A DNA stretch of 64,000 nt from Prochlorococcus sp. AG-424-E18. Its GTDB lineage: Bacteria > Cyanobacteriota > Cyanobacteriia > PCC-6307 > Cyanobiaceae. The position numbers were made by a program, and so were the translations under genes. The stretch spans positions 40,506 to 104,505 of the forward strand of contig QCNC01000004.1 of assembly GCA_003210155.1 (NCBI GenBank), read 5' to 3'. Below are positions 39,065-49,112 of the stretch, piece by piece (positions within the stretch are counted from its first letter, which is position 1; every line of letters starts with the position of its first letter). The notes under the pieces were generated by a model. The model made no database searches, was not told where the DNA came from, and saw only the letters and a list, made by a program, of their open reading frames with translations.

Positions 39065-39475
39065 ATGTTGCATGGACTACTTTGGTTACCATTACTTTTA
39101 ATCTTCATTTTATTAACTGCACTTGGATGGTTAGAAAGAAGAAGACAAAATCTTTTTAGAAGTTGGGCTAGTGATTCTGAACTGTGCAAGTTGGATAGTT
39201 CTGGTGCAGCGTCTTTAAAAAATGGGGAGTTAAAGTGGAGCGCATTTGAAGCTGGTAAATTTGAAGAAAAAGATTGCTTTACGATCAAAAAACTGGAATT
39301 AGTTGAATTAATGGCACTAACTTCAGGTGAAGCTCCTCTAACAAGTGAATCTCAAGGTAAGTGCAGGTTGAGATTAGTAGGGGATGGGAAAGAGATGGAT
39401 GTACCATTTTCAGATGCAGAGCAAGCGCGAGAATGGATGGATCAACTGATGGAAAAAGCTCGATGTGATTTGTGA
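39065..39475 (+). CDS. Membrane-anchored hypothetical protein between ddl and ftsQ
   Basis: This 136-residue protein has one N-terminal helix (LLWLPLLLIFILLTALGWLE, about residues 5-24), then a soluble domain with CRLRLVGDGKEMDVPFSD, reminiscent of a PH-like beta domain. Function is unknown. Its stop overlaps the ftsQ GTG start by 4 bp, suggesting coupled translation and a possible divisome or wall role (inference). Confidence 0.72.
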   Translation: MLHGLLWLPLLLIFILLTALGWLERRRQNLFRSWASDSELCKLDSSGAASLKNGELKWSAFEAGKFEEKDCFTIKKLELVELMALTSGEAPLTSESQGKCRLRLVGDGKEMDVPFSDAEQAREWMDQLMEKARCDL

Positions 39476-40197
39476 AAAACAAAAAAGGAATCAACAATAG
39501 AAGCTTTTTTTTTCTAATTTCATTTTTATTTTTAACAAGCTTTTTAAGCATAAAAACACTCAAAAAAATTGAAACTCAGGACATTAGGATTTATGGTAGT
39601 GAATTATTTTCGCAGAATGATGTGATAAAAAATTCATCTTTAAATTTTCCTATCCGATTAATTTTTGTTGAAACTCATTTGCTAGAAAAAGAGTTAAAAC
39701 AAAATTTATCTCTCAAGAATGTTTCGGTAAGTAGAGAACTATTTCCTTTTGGTTTGAAAGTTCATATTAATTCAAGAATTCCAATAGCTTACGGTGAGAG
39801 AATTCTAAACGACGAAAAAATATTAGGCTTCATTGATAAAGATGGAATTTTTATAAATAAACAAAATGTGGAAGTAAAAAATTTAAATAAATTAACCATA
39901 CAAGTTTTTGGATGGGAAGAAAAATTTAAAAAAATATTATCTGAAATTTTTATCGCTATAGAGAATTATGAATTAGAAATAGTTAAAATAACTTTTTCAT
40001 CCGACGGGTTTCTAACTGTTGAGGAAAAAGATTTAAAAACGATATTCCTAGGATTTAAGCCAAATTTAATCAACTATCAATTACGAATCATCAATAATCT
40101 TAAAGATGAATTTAAGAAAAAAAGCTTTTCAAAAAAAATAGATAATGTTGATCTTACTAATCCAGATAAACCAAAAATAAAAGTGTTCAAACCCTAA
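39472..40197 (+). CDS. ftsQ: Cell division protein FtsQ
   Basis: 241 residues from GTG. A short basic cytoplasmic tail and one transmembrane helix (about residues 10-26) lead into a POTRA domain (IRIYGSELFSQNDVIKNSSL, about 37-56) and an FtsQ/DivIB beta domain. The divisome bridge protein. ftsZ follows after a 178-bp gap that probably has its own promoter. Confidence 0.88.
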   Translation: MKNKKGINNRSFFFLISFLFLTSFLSIKTLKKIETQDIRIYGSELFSQNDVIKNSSLNFPIRLIFVETHLLEKELKQNLSLKNVSVSRELFPFGLKVHINSRIPIAYGERILNDEKILGFIDKDGIFINKQNVEVKNLNKLTIQVFGWEEKFKKILSEIFIAIENYELEIVKITFSSDGFLTVEEKDLKTIFLGFKPNLINYQLRIINNLKDEFKKKSFSKKIDNVDLTNPDKPKIKVFKP

Positions 40198-40375
40198 TAT
40201 TTGAAAAAGTATTCTGAGTATTTTTTTTTAATTATTGTAGTGTTTGTATGGGTTTTGCATTCAAACAAAATATTTAATAAATAAATATTTTTAGGATTTT
40301 CCTCAACAAATTCCTACAGATGAGCTCAGTGAGTTCATAATGCATCCAATACTAATATTAGATTCCTATTAAGAG

Positions 40376-41485
40376 ATGAGCTTCGGTAACAATCCAAACT
40401 TTGATCAATCGAGAGAAATCCTTCCAAGCCAAAGCGCCAAAATAGAAGTTATTGGTGTAGGCGGTGGTGGCAGTAATGCAGTCAACAGGATGATAAATAG
40501 TGATTTAGAAGGTGTTTCATTTAGAGTCCTCAATACCGATGCACAAGCCCTATTACAATCTTCTGCAGAGAGTAGAGTTCAACTTGGACAAAACCTCACT
40601 AGAGGTTTAGGTGCAGGTGGGAATCCAAGTATTGGGCAAAAAGCAGCTGAAGAATCTAAAGAAGAGCTTCAACAAGCTTTAGAGGGATCTGATCTAGTTT
40701 TTATAGCCGCTGGAATGGGCGGAGGCACTGGTACAGGAGCAGCACCAGTTGTCGCAGAAGTAGCCAAACAAAGTGGGGCTTTAACAGTAGGTATAGTAAC
40801 CAAACCATTTTCTTTTGAAGGGAAAAGAAGAATGCGTCAAGCAGAAGAGGGGATCGCAAGACTAGCTGAAAACGTTGATACTCTTATAGTTATTCCAAAT
40901 GACCGATTAAAAGATGTTATAGCAGGGGCTCCTCTTCAAGAAGCATTTAGGAATGCTGATGATGTTTTAAGGATGGGCGTTAAAGGCATTAGTGACATAA
41001 TTACTTGCCCAGGATTAGTTAATGTAGATTTTGCAGACGTAAGATCAGTTATGACTGAAGCTGGCACTGCCCTTCTCGGAATAGGTATAGGTTCAGGAAG
41101 ATCTAGAGCTATAGAAGCAGCACAGGCAGCTATGAATAGTCCTTTATTAGAAGCAGCAAGAATTGATGGAGCTAAAGGCTGCGTTATAAATATAACTGGT
41201 GGCAAAGACATGACATTAGAAGACATGACCTCCGCATCTGAAATTATTTATGATGTTGTTGATCAAGAAGCAAATATTATTGTTGGTGCAGTGGTAGATG
41301 AAGCAATGGAAGGTGAGATACAAGTTACTGTAATTGCTACAGGATTTGAAACAACCCAACCATTAAACCAGCAAAGAATTAAAAACAGATTATCTAATCA
41401 ACCTTTATATAATTATTCAGAGAATAAAGAATCAGGAGCAAGTATTCCTGAATTTTTGAAATTAAGGCAAAATAAAAAGATATAG
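40376..41485 (+). CDS. ftsZ: Cell division GTPase FtsZ
   Basis: This 369-residue tubulin homologue forms the Z ring. [14 protein letters not shown] (about residues 26-39), the tubulin signature [14 protein letters not shown] (about 115-128) and [15 protein letters not shown] are present. A linker with [12 protein letters not shown] leads to the conserved C-terminal peptide [13 protein letters not shown] that contacts ZipN/SepF-type partners. ZipN/Ftn2 is at 14970. Confidence 0.97.
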   Translation: MSFGNNPNFDQSREILPSQSAKIEVIGVGGGGSNAVNRMINSDLEGVSFRVLNTDAQALLQSSAESRVQLGQNLTRGLGAGGNPSIGQKAAEESKEELQQALEGSDLVFIAAGMGGGTGTGAAPVVAEVAKQSGALTVGIVTKPFSFEGKRRMRQAEEGIARLAENVDTLIVIPNDRLKDVIAGAPLQEAFRNADDVLRMGVKGISDIITCPGLVNVDFADVRSVMTEAGTALLGIGIGSGRSRAIEAAQAAMNSPLLEAARIDGAKGCVINITGGKDMTLEDMTSASEIIYDVVDQEANIIVGAVVDEAMEGEIQVTVIATGFETTQPLNQQRIKNRLSNQPLYNYSENKESGASIPEFLKLRQNKKI

Positions 41486-41504
41486 GTTAAGAGGTAAAAT
41501 AGAG

Positions 41505-41600
41505 TGACTCGGTTATCTCGCCTGCCTCAAGCATCCCTTGTGGCTGCTACCTTCCGGTCCTGACCAGGTTTAGGCGTTAAAACCGCGAAAGGCCGAGTCA
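41505..41600 (-). ncRNA. ffs: Signal recognition particle RNA (4.5S/scRNA)
   Basis: About 96 nt. On the minus strand the apical domain reads CCTGGTCAGGACCGGAAGGT, then AGCAGCC: the universally conserved SRP54-binding tetraloop and asymmetric loop. The ends pair as TGACTCGG/CCGAGTCA (41593-41600 with 41505-41512). Partner of Ffh at 13507. Confidence 0.95.
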
Positions 41601-41646
41601 GAAATATATTAGCAATTCTTGATTAAAAAAGATACATAAATTTATT

Positions 41647-42420
41647 ATGTTACCTTCAGAACTAGTTAATTATAAAAAAAAATCTCGCAAAATCATTGCA
41701 CTTACTGCATGGGACTCTATATCAGGATCTATTGCAGAACAAGCAAATGTTGATCTCGTACTAGTAGGAGATTCATTAGCGATGGTCTGCTTAGGATACA
41801 AATCAACATTGCCATTAACTTTAGAAAACATAATTTATCATACTAATGCTGTTTCAAGAGGATTTAAGAAGAAAATTGAGGAACAACCTTTAGTTGTTTC
41901 AGACATGCCTTTTCTGACTTACCAATGTGGTGAGGATAAAGCTGTTGAGTATGCAGGAAAAATCATTCAGAGCACTTATGCAAAAGCTGTAAAAGTAGAA
42001 GGAGCTGAACCAGAAATACAAAAAGTTATTTCTAGATTAATAAGAATGGGAATCCCTGTTATGGGTCATATAGGTCTTACACCACAAAGCTATCTAAATA
42101 TTGGATTAAAGAAACAAGGAGAAAGCTTAGCAAGCCAAGAAAAAATCAAGAAAGAGGCTCTAATTCTTGAACAATTAGGATGTTTTTCAATAGTTCTTGA
42201 ACATATTCCTGATTTGCTTGCTAAGGAATTACAAAATTCTTTAACAATTCCCACAATAGGTATCGGCGCAGGCAATTATTGCGATGGGCAAGTAAGAGTT
42301 ACTGCAGATTTGTTAGGCCTTAATGATGATCAACCCCCATTTTGCCAACCAATTATCCAAGGAAAGAAATTATTTAAGGATAAATTAAAAGAATGGGTAG
42401 ACTCTGAAAGACTTAGTTAA
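41647..42420 (+). CDS. panB: 3-methyl-2-oxobutanoate hydroxymethyltransferase
   Basis: This 257-residue PanB makes ketopantoate for pantothenate/CoA. LTAWDSISGSIAEQANVDLVLVGDS-type N-terminus, VVSDMPFLTYQ, VKVEGA, MGHIGLTPQS and IPTIGIGAGNYCDGQV are all family motifs. Its 3' end overlaps convergent hemW by 8 bp. Confidence 0.95.
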   Translation: MLPSELVNYKKKSRKIIALTAWDSISGSIAEQANVDLVLVGDSLAMVCLGYKSTLPLTLENIIYHTNAVSRGFKKKIEEQPLVVSDMPFLTYQCGEDKAVEYAGKIIQSTYAKAVKVEGAEPEIQKVISRLIRMGIPVMGHIGLTPQSYLNIGLKKQGESLASQEKIKKEALILEQLGCFSIVLEHIPDLLAKELQNSLTIPTIGIGAGNYCDGQVRVTADLLGLNDDQPPFCQPIIQGKKLFKDKLKEWVDSERLS

Positions 42421-43636
42421 TCTTATCCCACCACTTAAACATAGAAACAAGAACTTGATTACTAAGTTCCATGCCATTAGGCTCACTTAAAAAGAATCTA
42501 TTCCCCTTTCTTACTAGTAGTCCACTTTCAAGAAATCTTTCCCATTCTTCAACCAATTTGCTGAAATTGCTTTCAAATTTTTTGTTTTCCCAGTTTTGTT
42601 CTTGAAACACTTCTTTGATATCTACACCTTCTTTAAGTCTTAATCCCAACATTATTTTCTCATCAAGTTCTTTATAAACAAACTCCTTATTAGTAAGGGA
42701 TGAATCTAAATTAAATTCGTCTTGTCTAGTTACCCATTCTTTATATTCTTTACTAACTCTTGGTCGAGTAAACTTTTCCCCCCAAGGTGCACTAGTGGAA
42801 CCTTGACCAAAACTCCACCAGCCTAAACCACTCCAATAAACTCTATTATGTCTCGACTGATGTCCCGGAAGGCAATAGTTTGAGATTTCATATCTTGAAT
42901 ACCCTGAGTTTTTTAAAATTAAATGGGTTGATTCACTATTACTAAACGCTTCTTCATCACTTGGGAGTTTTAATTTGCCTAAATTAATTAATTTTTTAAA
43001 AACAGTGCCATTTTCAATATTTAAATCGTAAATAGATAGATGAGGTGGTGAAAATGTAATTGCTTTTTTTAAGTCATCTTGCCATTCTTTAAATCCACTT
43101 AGTGGCAAGTTTTGAATTAAGTCTAAACTCCAGCTTTTTATTAACCCGGAATCATATTCTCTCTTCAACCATAAACAAGATTTCTCTGCATCTTCTTTCA
43201 AATGACGCCTTCCAGACTTTTGAAGTATCTGATTATTAAAACTTTGTACTCCAAGACTAAATCTATTTATCCCAGCATTTATGAATCCCAGAAGATCTTC
43301 TTGAGTAAAACTTGCCGGATCAACCTCCATAGTGATTTCAGCACCATAGTCAATTCCATAATTTTCTCTAAAAAGATCAACTAATTCTTTGATTTGGGCA
43401 GGATCTAAAATTGATGGTGTACCACCTCCTATATAAATTGTCGATAGAGGTGATTTATGCTTAATTGACAATATTTCTTTATATAAAAATTGCAAATACT
43501 CTTGAACTGTTTTGCTTCCATAACCTTTTAAAGTTTCAACTTTGTTTCCTAGTGGAATAACTGCAAAATCACAATAAAAACACCTTCTGTGGCAAAAAGG
43601 AATGTGCACATAAGCACTTCTTGGAAACTTATTCAT
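42413..43636 (-). CDS. hemW: HemW-like radical SAM protein (heme chaperone / HemN-like)
   Basis: This 407-residue radical SAM protein has the 4Fe-4S motif IPFCHRRCFYCDFAV (about residues 12-26), then IYIGGGTPSILDPAQI and FSLGVQSFNNQILQKSGR. Although HemW is often annotated as oxygen-independent coproporphyrinogen oxidase, this subfamily is considered a heme chaperone. Overlaps panB by 8 bp. Confidence 0.88.
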   Translation of the reverse strand: MNKFPRSAYVHIPFCHRRCFYCDFAVIPLGNKVETLKGYGSKTVQEYLQFLYKEILSIKHKSPLSTIYIGGGTPSILDPAQIKELVDLFRENYGIDYGAEITMEVDPASFTQEDLLGFINAGINRFSLGVQSFNNQILQKSGRRHLKEDAEKSCLWLKREYDSGLIKSWSLDLIQNLPLSGFKEWQDDLKKAITFSPPHLSIYDLNIENGTVFKKLINLGKLKLPSDEEAFSNSESTHLILKNSGYSRYEISNYCLPGHQSRHNRVYWSGLGWWSFGQGSTSAPWGEKFTRPRVSKEYKEWVTRQDEFNLDSSLTNKEFVYKELDEKIMLGLRLKEGVDIKEVFQEQNWENKKFESNFSKLVEEWERFLESGLLVRKGNRFFLSEPNGMELSNQVLVSMFKWWDKIN

Positions 43637-43732
43637 AATCTAAATTCATTTTTAAGCTCCAAAAAAGTATTAAGGATTGAAAAAAATAAAATCCTTATTT
43701 ACTCAATTAATAAATCCTAGTAGATTATAGAT

Positions 43733-44842
43733 ATGACGGATATCTTAGTATTAATTTTATTTGTGTTGTCTGGAGCTGCTTCAGGGTGGCTTGGTGTTGA
43801 TTTATTGCCAGTAGACATACTCAAACAGGTATCTAATGTAGAAGGTTTTAGAATTGTTTTAGCAATAATTGGTTTTTTTGTAGGATTAGCAGCTGGTTTT
43901 GTATTCCTTCAACTTAGAAAGACTTTTCTTGATCAAATAAGAACAATGCCCACGGACTTGCTAATAAGTCGGTCCGTGGGATTAATTTTAGGGTTACTTG
44001 TTGCGAATCTCCTACTCGCTCCAATACTATTGATTCCCTTCCCTAGAGAGGTTTTTTTCGCAAAACCATTAGCAGCTATATTAAGCAACATTTTCTTTGG
44101 TGTGCTTGGTTATAAGTTGGCAGATACCCATGGAAGGACATTATTGAGATTATTCAATCCAAATAACACTGATGCATATCTAGTCAATGAAGGAATTCTC
44201 CCTGCTGCAAGTCCAAAAATTTTAGATACTAGCGTAATTATTGATGGAAGAATCAATGGTCTTTTAAGTTGCGGCTTATTGGAAGGGCAATTAATTGTTG
44301 CTCAAAGTGTAATTGATGAATTACAAACTTTAGCTGACTCAAGCAGTAATGAAAAAAGGTCGAAAGGCAGAAGAGGTCTTAAGTTATTAAAAGAATTAAG
44401 AGATTTATATGGGAGAAGACTTGTAATAAACCCAACAAAGTATGAAGGTAATGGGGTAGATGAAAAACTCCTTAAAATTACTGAGGATATGACAGGAACT
44501 TTAATTACTGCTGATTATAATCTTTCCCAGATCGCTGAAGTTAAAGAATTAAAAGTTATGAATTTGAGTGATTTGGTTATTGCTTTAAGGCCAGAAGTAC
44601 AACCAGGAGAGTCACTTAATATAAAAATTGTGAGAGAAGGCAAAGAAAAAATGCAAGGTATTGGGTATTTAGATGACGGCACAATGGTTGTTATTGATGA
44701 GGCAAAGAATTTTGTAGGAAGCAGATTAGATATTGTCATCACAGGAGCATTACAAACTCCTACAGGAAGAATGGTCTTTGGAAAACTAATAAATAATCCT
44801 GAGTCAAACAAATCTTTTAAATCACCAGCGACACAGGGCTAA
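43733..44842 (+). CDS. PIN-TRAM domain membrane protein
   Basis: This 369-residue protein has three to four N-terminal hydrophobic helices (about residues 3-20, 41-61, 82-104 and 113-125). A PIN nuclease-like domain starts KILDTSVIIDGRI (about 162-174) with conserved acidic residues (ITADYNLSQIAEV). A C-terminal TRAM domain (about 290-350) follows. Same architecture as the YacL family. Function is unknown; RNA cleavage at the membrane is inferred from domains. Confidence 0.88.
   Translation: MTDILVLILFVLSGAASGWLGVDLLPVDILKQVSNVEGFRIVLAIIGFFVGLAAGFVFLQLRKTFLDQIRTMPTDLLISRSVGLILGLLVANLLLAPILLIPFPREVFFAKPLAAILSNIFFGVLGYKLADTHGRTLLRLFNPNNTDAYLVNEGILPAASPKILDTSVIIDGRINGLLSCGLLEGQLIVAQSVIDELQTLADSSSNEKRSKGRRGLKLLKELRDLYGRRLVINPTKYEGNGVDEKLLKITEDMTGTLITADYNLSQIAEVKELKVMNLSDLVIALRPEVQPGESLNIKIVREGKEKMQGIGYLDDGTMVVIDEAKNFVGSRLDIVITGALQTPTGRMVFGKLINNPESNKSFKSPATQG
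43949..43980. repeat. GC-rich 9-bp inverted repeat inside the PIN-TRAM gene
   Basis: CCCACGGAC (43949-43957) and GTCCGTGGG (43972-43980) form a perfect 9-bp stem with a 14-nt loop, within the coding sequence for MPTDLLISRSVG. Such a GC-rich stem is unusual in this AT-rich genome. It could be chance, a conserved-peptide by-product, or an mRNA element. Confidence 0.7.
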
Positions 44843-44873
44843 ATCTAGCTAGAATCAATTTAATCTTAATTTT

Positions 44874-45545
44874 GTGATACAAATGACTGTATCTGCTCCT
44901 TATTACGGCGAAAACACCGTTATGAGGACCCCGCCCCCAGATCTCCCTTCTCTTTTACTGAAAGAGCGAATTGTTTATCTTGGTTTACCATTATTTTCAG
45001 ATGATGATGCGAAAAGACAACTAGGAATGGATGTTACTGAGCTAATCATTGCTCAACTTCTTTATTTAGAGTTTGAGGATCCAGAAAAACCAATCTATTT
45101 CTACATTAATTCAACTGGGACAAGTTGGTACACTGGTGACGCAGTAGGTTTTGAAACAGAAGCTTTCGCTATCTGCGATACAATAAGTTACATTAAGCCT
45201 CCAGTACACACGATATGTATAGGTCAAGCGATGGGGACTGCTGCAGTTATTCTTTCATCTGGCACTAAGGGACAAAGAGCTGCTCTTCCACATGCTTCTA
45301 TTGTTTTGCATCAACCTATAAGCGGAGCAAGAGGTCAAGCAACTGATATCCAAATAAGAGCTGAGGAAGTTTTGAAAAATAAAAAATCAATGCTGGAGAT
45401 TTTATCTCGTAATACTGGGAAGACCATCGAAGAACTCTCAAAAGACTCTGACAGGATGAGTTATCTCAACCCACAAGAAGCCCTAGATTATGGAGTTATC
45501 GATAGAATACTCACAAATCAAAAAGATCTACCAAATAAAATTTAA
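44874..45545 (+). CDS. clpR: ClpR, catalytically inactive ClpP-like subunit
   Basis: This 223-residue ClpP paralogue has the Ser-containing [11 protein letters not shown] of true ClpP replaced by GQAMGTAAVIL, so the nucleophile position is Gly121. The fold and oligomer regions (RIVYLGLPLF, HASIVLHQP) remain. In cyanobacteria ClpR joins ClpP3 in the essential ClpC-linked protease core. The start is GTG at 44874 or ATG at 44883 (MTVSAPYYGE); not decided. It is 24 bp before clpP. Confidence 0.9.
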   Translation: MIQMTVSAPYYGENTVMRTPPPDLPSLLLKERIVYLGLPLFSDDDAKRQLGMDVTELIIAQLLYLEFEDPEKPIYFYINSTGTSWYTGDAVGFETEAFAICDTISYIKPPVHTICIGQAMGTAAVILSSGTKGQRAALPHASIVLHQPISGARGQATDIQIRAEEVLKNKKSMLEILSRNTGKTIEELSKDSDRMSYLNPQEALDYGVIDRILTNQKDLPNKI

Positions 45546-45569
45546 CACTCACAAAACTATTCTAAAATC

Positions 45570-46181
45570 ATGCCAATAGGAACTCCAAGCGTGCCTTACA
45601 GACTTCCAGGAAGTCAATACGAAAGATGGGTCGACATATATACAAGATTAGGTGTTGAAAGAATTCTTTTTCTTGGACAAGAAGTGAATGATGCTATTGC
45701 TAATAGCCTTGTTGCACAAATGCTTTATTTAGATTCTGATGATAATTCTAAACCTATCTATCTGTATATAAATAGCCCAGGAGGATCAGTAACTGCTGGC
45801 TTGGCAATTTATGACACTATCAAATACGTAAAAAGTGATGTTGTAACCATATGCGTAGGCCTCGCAGCCTCCATGGGGGCCTTCCTATTGGCCGCTGGTA
45901 CAAAAGGTAAAAGAGTTGCTTTGCCCCATAGCAGAATAATGATTCATCAACCCTTAGGAGGGACATCTCAACGCCAAGCAAGTGATATTGAAATAGAAGC
46001 TAAGGAAATTTTAAGAATTAAAGATATGTTAAATATGTCTATGGCAGAAATGACAGGCCAATCATTTGAAAAAATTGAAAAGGATACTGATAGAGATTAT
46101 TTTCTAAGTGCGGAAGAAGCACAAAATTATGGATTAATTGATAGAGTAATTACACATCCAAGCGAAGCAAATCAGTCTTAA
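45570..46181 (+). CDS. clpP: ATP-dependent Clp protease proteolytic subunit (ClpP3-type)
   Basis: 203 residues. Catalytic Ser101 in [14 protein letters not shown], His126 in IMIHQPLGG, and the Asp in the TDRDYFLS segment complete the triad. Adjacent to clpR, the arrangement known for the cyanobacterial clpR-clpP3 operon. Confidence 0.94.
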   Translation: MPIGTPSVPYRLPGSQYERWVDIYTRLGVERILFLGQEVNDAIANSLVAQMLYLDSDDNSKPIYLYINSPGGSVTAGLAIYDTIKYVKSDVVTICVGLAASMGAFLLAAGTKGKRVALPHSRIMIHQPLGGTSQRQASDIEIEAKEILRIKDMLNMSMAEMTGQSFEKIEKDTDRDYFLSAEEAQNYGLIDRVITHPSEANQS

Positions 46182-46292
46182 AATTTCTAAGTTAATATTT
46201 TAATTTTAATTTTTTAAATTAATAATTTTTTTGGTTTATTGCCAACTTAATGTCTAAAATATTAATTATCAAATGCAAAGAAGCTACAACTA

Positions 46293-47282
46293 ATGACCCA
46301 ACTCTTTTACGACACAGATGCAGATCTAAGTCTTTTAAATAATAAAACAATAGCAATTATTGGATATGGATCACAAGGTCATGCACATGCCCTAAATCTT
46401 AAAGATAGCGGTATGGATGTAATTGTTGGATTATATAAAGGCAGTAAGTCTGAAAGCAAAGCTTTTAGCGATGGTCTTCATGTGTATAGTGTTTCTGAAG
46501 CTTGCGAAAAAGCAGACTGGATTATGATTCTCCTCCCCGATGAGTTTCAGAAAGATGTTTACCTTAAAGAAATAGAACCAAACTTAAAAGAAGGCAAGAT
46601 ACTAAGTTTTGCTCATGGCTTTAATATAAGATTCGGACTTATCAAGCCTCCTAGTTTTGTGGATGTTGTAATGATTGCCCCAAAAGGACCTGGACACACT
46701 GTTCGTTGGGAATATCAGAATGGTCAAGGAGTTCCAGCACTGTTTGCAGTTGAGCAGGATTCTTCCGGAAATGCAAGATCATTGGCAATGGCTTACGCTA
46801 AAGGGATTGGCGGAACGAGAGCTGGGATTCTTGAAACAAACTTTAAAGAAGAAACAGAAACTGATTTATTTGGAGAACAAGCGGTTTTATGCGGAGGATT
46901 ATCAGAACTGGTTAAATCAGGATTCGAAACTCTTGTTGAGGCAGGTTATCAACCTGAACTTGCTTACTTCGAATGCTTACATGAAGTTAAACTTATTGTT
47001 GATTTAATGGTGAAGGGAGGCTTATCTCAAATGAGAGATTCCATTTCAAATACTGCAGAATATGGAGATTATGTAAGTGGTAAAAGACTAATCAATAGTG
47101 ATACAAAAAAAGAAATGCAGAAAATTCTAAAAGATATTCAAGATGGAACTTTCGCTAAGAATTTTGTAGAAGAATGCGATAAAAACAAACCCTTAATGAC
47201 AAAATTAAGAGAAGAGAACTCAAAACATGAAATTGAGAAAGTAGGTAAAGGTTTGCGCTCGATGTTCAGTTGGCTGAAATAA
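46293..47282 (+). CDS. ilvC: Ketol-acid reductoisomerase
   Basis: This 329-residue class I KARI of valine/isoleucine synthesis has the Rossmann motif [15 protein letters not shown] (about residues 23-37), [15 protein letters not shown], and the metal-binding acidic residues in [14 protein letters not shown] and [15 protein letters not shown]. Overlaps cobD by 13 bp. Confidence 0.96.
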   Translation: MTQLFYDTDADLSLLNNKTIAIIGYGSQGHAHALNLKDSGMDVIVGLYKGSKSESKAFSDGLHVYSVSEACEKADWIMILLPDEFQKDVYLKEIEPNLKEGKILSFAHGFNIRFGLIKPPSFVDVVMIAPKGPGHTVRWEYQNGQGVPALFAVEQDSSGNARSLAMAYAKGIGGTRAGILETNFKEETETDLFGEQAVLCGGLSELVKSGFETLVEAGYQPELAYFECLHEVKLIVDLMVKGGLSQMRDSISNTAEYGDYVSGKRLINSDTKKEMQKILKDIQDGTFAKNFVEECDKNKPLMTKLREENSKHEIEKVGKGLRSMFSWLK

Positions 47283-48295
47283 ATTTATTTTTAATATTCC
47301 TTGGATCGATTGGTTTTGATTTATTAATCGGCGATCCAAGATTCTTAATCCACCCTGTTCAAGTAATTGGCTTTTACATAAAAAAAATATCTGATTACCA
47401 CATAAATAATTTTGGGGAAAATAAAAATATATTGTTTTGGGGAGGTTTAATAGTAGCTATATCCACCATAGGAATGAGTTTTGGTTTAGGTAAATTGATA
47501 GAACTCAGTTATGTGCAATCAAGAAATAATTTTTTTGGTGGATTGCTAATTTTTTTTGGACTTTCAAGTTGTATTGCGACTAAAGGACTTATTTCAAGTG
47601 TGAAAGAGATTGCAGAGCTAATAGAACGCGAAGAAATTAATGACCAAAATAAGAGAATAATCAAAGATAAGGTACAAAGGATAGTTAGTAGGGATGTAAG
47701 TTCATCTTCTTTAGAACATCTTTTGAGATCAAGTACAGAGAGTCTTACAGAGAATTCTGTTGATGGAATATTTGGGCCGTTATTTTGGATTTTTATTGGA
47801 ATTTTTTTTATGAAATTTTCAATTTTTCTGCCAGGGCCTTTATCACTTGGTTTTTCTTATAAAGCCATAAGTACTTTAGATTCAATGATAGGTTACAGAT
47901 ATGATTATTTTAGATATTTAGGTTTTTTCAGTGCAAAAATCGAAGATATTTTTACGTTTGTTCCTTCAAGATTAGTTTTAATTACATTACCTTTAGTTAG
48001 TCCCAAAATTAATGAGTATGGATCAATCATAAAAAAAAGCTATCTTGATGGTAAAAAATATGATTCGCCTAATGCTGGGATTTCAGAAGCTATATTTGCT
48101 TATATTTCTGGAATAACATTGGGTGGAAAAAGTAAATATAAAAATGAGATTATTAAAAAGCCAAAGATCAATGCGAATGGTGATAATTGCACTGGAGAGA
48201 AAATTAATTTAATTTGTCAATTAATTTTGAGATTACAATTATTATGGATAATAATTTTTATCTTAATTTTTTTTATAATTTCAACTTTAATTTAA
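47270..48295 (+). CDS. cobD: Adenosylcobinamide-phosphate synthase (CbiB/CobD)
   Basis: This 341-residue integral membrane protein attaches the aminopropanol arm in cobalamin synthesis. [19 protein letters not shown] (about residues 17-35) and [19 protein letters not shown] followed by [13 protein letters not shown] are typical. Four to five hydrophobic helices. The start is TTG at 47270 inside ilvC (13-bp overlap). A C-terminal helix lies near 318-338. Confidence 0.9.
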   Translation: MAEINLFLIFLGSIGFDLLIGDPRFLIHPVQVIGFYIKKISDYHINNFGENKNILFWGGLIVAISTIGMSFGLGKLIELSYVQSRNNFFGGLLIFFGLSSCIATKGLISSVKEIAELIEREEINDQNKRIIKDKVQRIVSRDVSSSSLEHLLRSSTESLTENSVDGIFGPLFWIFIGIFFMKFSIFLPGPLSLGFSYKAISTLDSMIGYRYDYFRYLGFFSAKIEDIFTFVPSRLVLITLPLVSPKINEYGSIIKKSYLDGKKYDSPNAGISEAIFAYISGITLGGKSKYKNEIIKKPKINANGDNCTGEKINLICQLILRLQLLWIIIFILIFFIISTLI

Positions 48296-48341
48296 TAATA
48301 AACTAGTTTTAAAATTACTAAAATAAAATTTTAAAAACTCT

Positions 48342-48587
48342 ATGAAAGAAAACGGCTCTCCAATAGAAAATCAAAATGATGATTTTACTGATACATCATC
48401 AACTGATAATGAATACTCAAAATGGGTAGACAATCAGGGAGATGAAGTAAAGAATGTTTTTGGATTTAATAGCAGTGCTGAACTTGTAAATGGTAGAGCA
48501 GCAATGATTGGATTCTTAATGCTCATATTAACCGAGTTAGTTTTTAGCGGCAGACCTGTCACTTCTTCAATTTTTGGTATTAATTAA
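48342..48587 (+). CDS. hli: High-light-inducible (Hli/Scp) chlorophyll-binding-like protein
   Basis: 81 residues. A polar N-terminus precedes FGFNSSAELVNGRAAMIGFL and LILTELVFSGRPV: the single ELIP/LHC-type helix with the ExxNGRxAMxGF chlorophyll-binding motif. Hli proteins protect photosystems under light stress and are multicopy in Prochlorococcus. Followed 2 bp later by a small membrane-protein gene. Confidence 0.93.
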   Translation: MKENGSPIENQNDDFTDTSSTDNEYSKWVDNQGDEVKNVFGFNSSAELVNGRAAMIGFLMLILTELVFSGRPVTSSIFGIN

Positions 48588-48589
48588 AA

Positions 48590-48802
48590 ATGGAATCAAA
48601 AAAATCTAATCCAATAAAAGTATTCTTATACATATCTGTTTGGGTAATTATTTGGGGTACTATAGGATCTTTAGTCGATTTTCCTCTATATAAAAATAAA
48701 ATCTACTTAGAAGGAAGCATATATCAATATCTTACTTTCACAATTACAGCTGTTATTTCTATTATATCTGCAAAGTTTTTTTATAAGAAAATTGATTTAT
48801 AA
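48590..48802 (+). CDS. Small two-helix membrane protein
   Basis: 70 residues with two hydrophobic helices (VFLYISVWVIIWGTIGSLVD near 10-29 and FTITAVISIISAKFFY near 50-65). It starts 2 bp after hli, so probably co-transcribed. Function is unknown; no family recognised. Its last 6 bp overlap the convergent 85-aa gene. Confidence 0.7.
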   Translation: MESKKSNPIKVFLYISVWVIIWGTIGSLVDFPLYKNKIYLEGSIYQYLTFTITAVISIISAKFFYKKIDL

Positions 48803-49054
48803 AAACTTGTACCTAAATTTCTTAATAATTTTTGCTGGTTCTTTACTTTCATTGGACTCGTAAAGTATCCACTGATGAGTCTCAGTATCATGGTCACAAC
48901 CATAATTCCCAGATGGGTTATCGTAACTTGAAAGATATGAATGACAATTTTGGTCTGCCTCAAAAGCGGAGTCATAACCTGTTAGAAAATATATCAAAAA
49001 TAGAACAGTTATCAACAAAAAAAATACTTGAGAAACTAAATTAACTACCTTCAT
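48797..49054 (-). CDS. Small membrane-anchored hypothetical protein
   Basis: 85 residues with one N-terminal helix (about residues 7-25), then a polar domain containing two cysteines (NCHSYLSSY and NYGCDHD). Probably exported, perhaps disulfide-bonded (inference). A 64-aa reading in another frame of the same strand is less plausible. No family recognised. Confidence 0.6.
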   Translation of the reverse strand: MKVVNLVSQVFFLLITVLFLIYFLTGYDSAFEADQNCHSYLSSYDNPSGNYGCDHDTETHQWILYESNESKEPAKIIKKFRYKFL

Positions 49055-49112
49055 AAGATATTCTAAAATTTAAATATATCATCTAATAAAATCTTTCGAT
49101 CTAAAAATATAG

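Noticed and set aside
41505..41600. tRNA-like or terminator reading of the hairpin after ftsZ
   Set aside because: The conserved GGTCAGGACCGGAAGG core on the minus strand identifies SRP RNA.
48781..48975. 64-aa minus-strand ORF overlapping the 85-aa gene
   Set aside because: The 85-aa frame has a proper hydrophobic anchor and conserved-looking cysteine domain; the 64-aa frame looks like its shadow.
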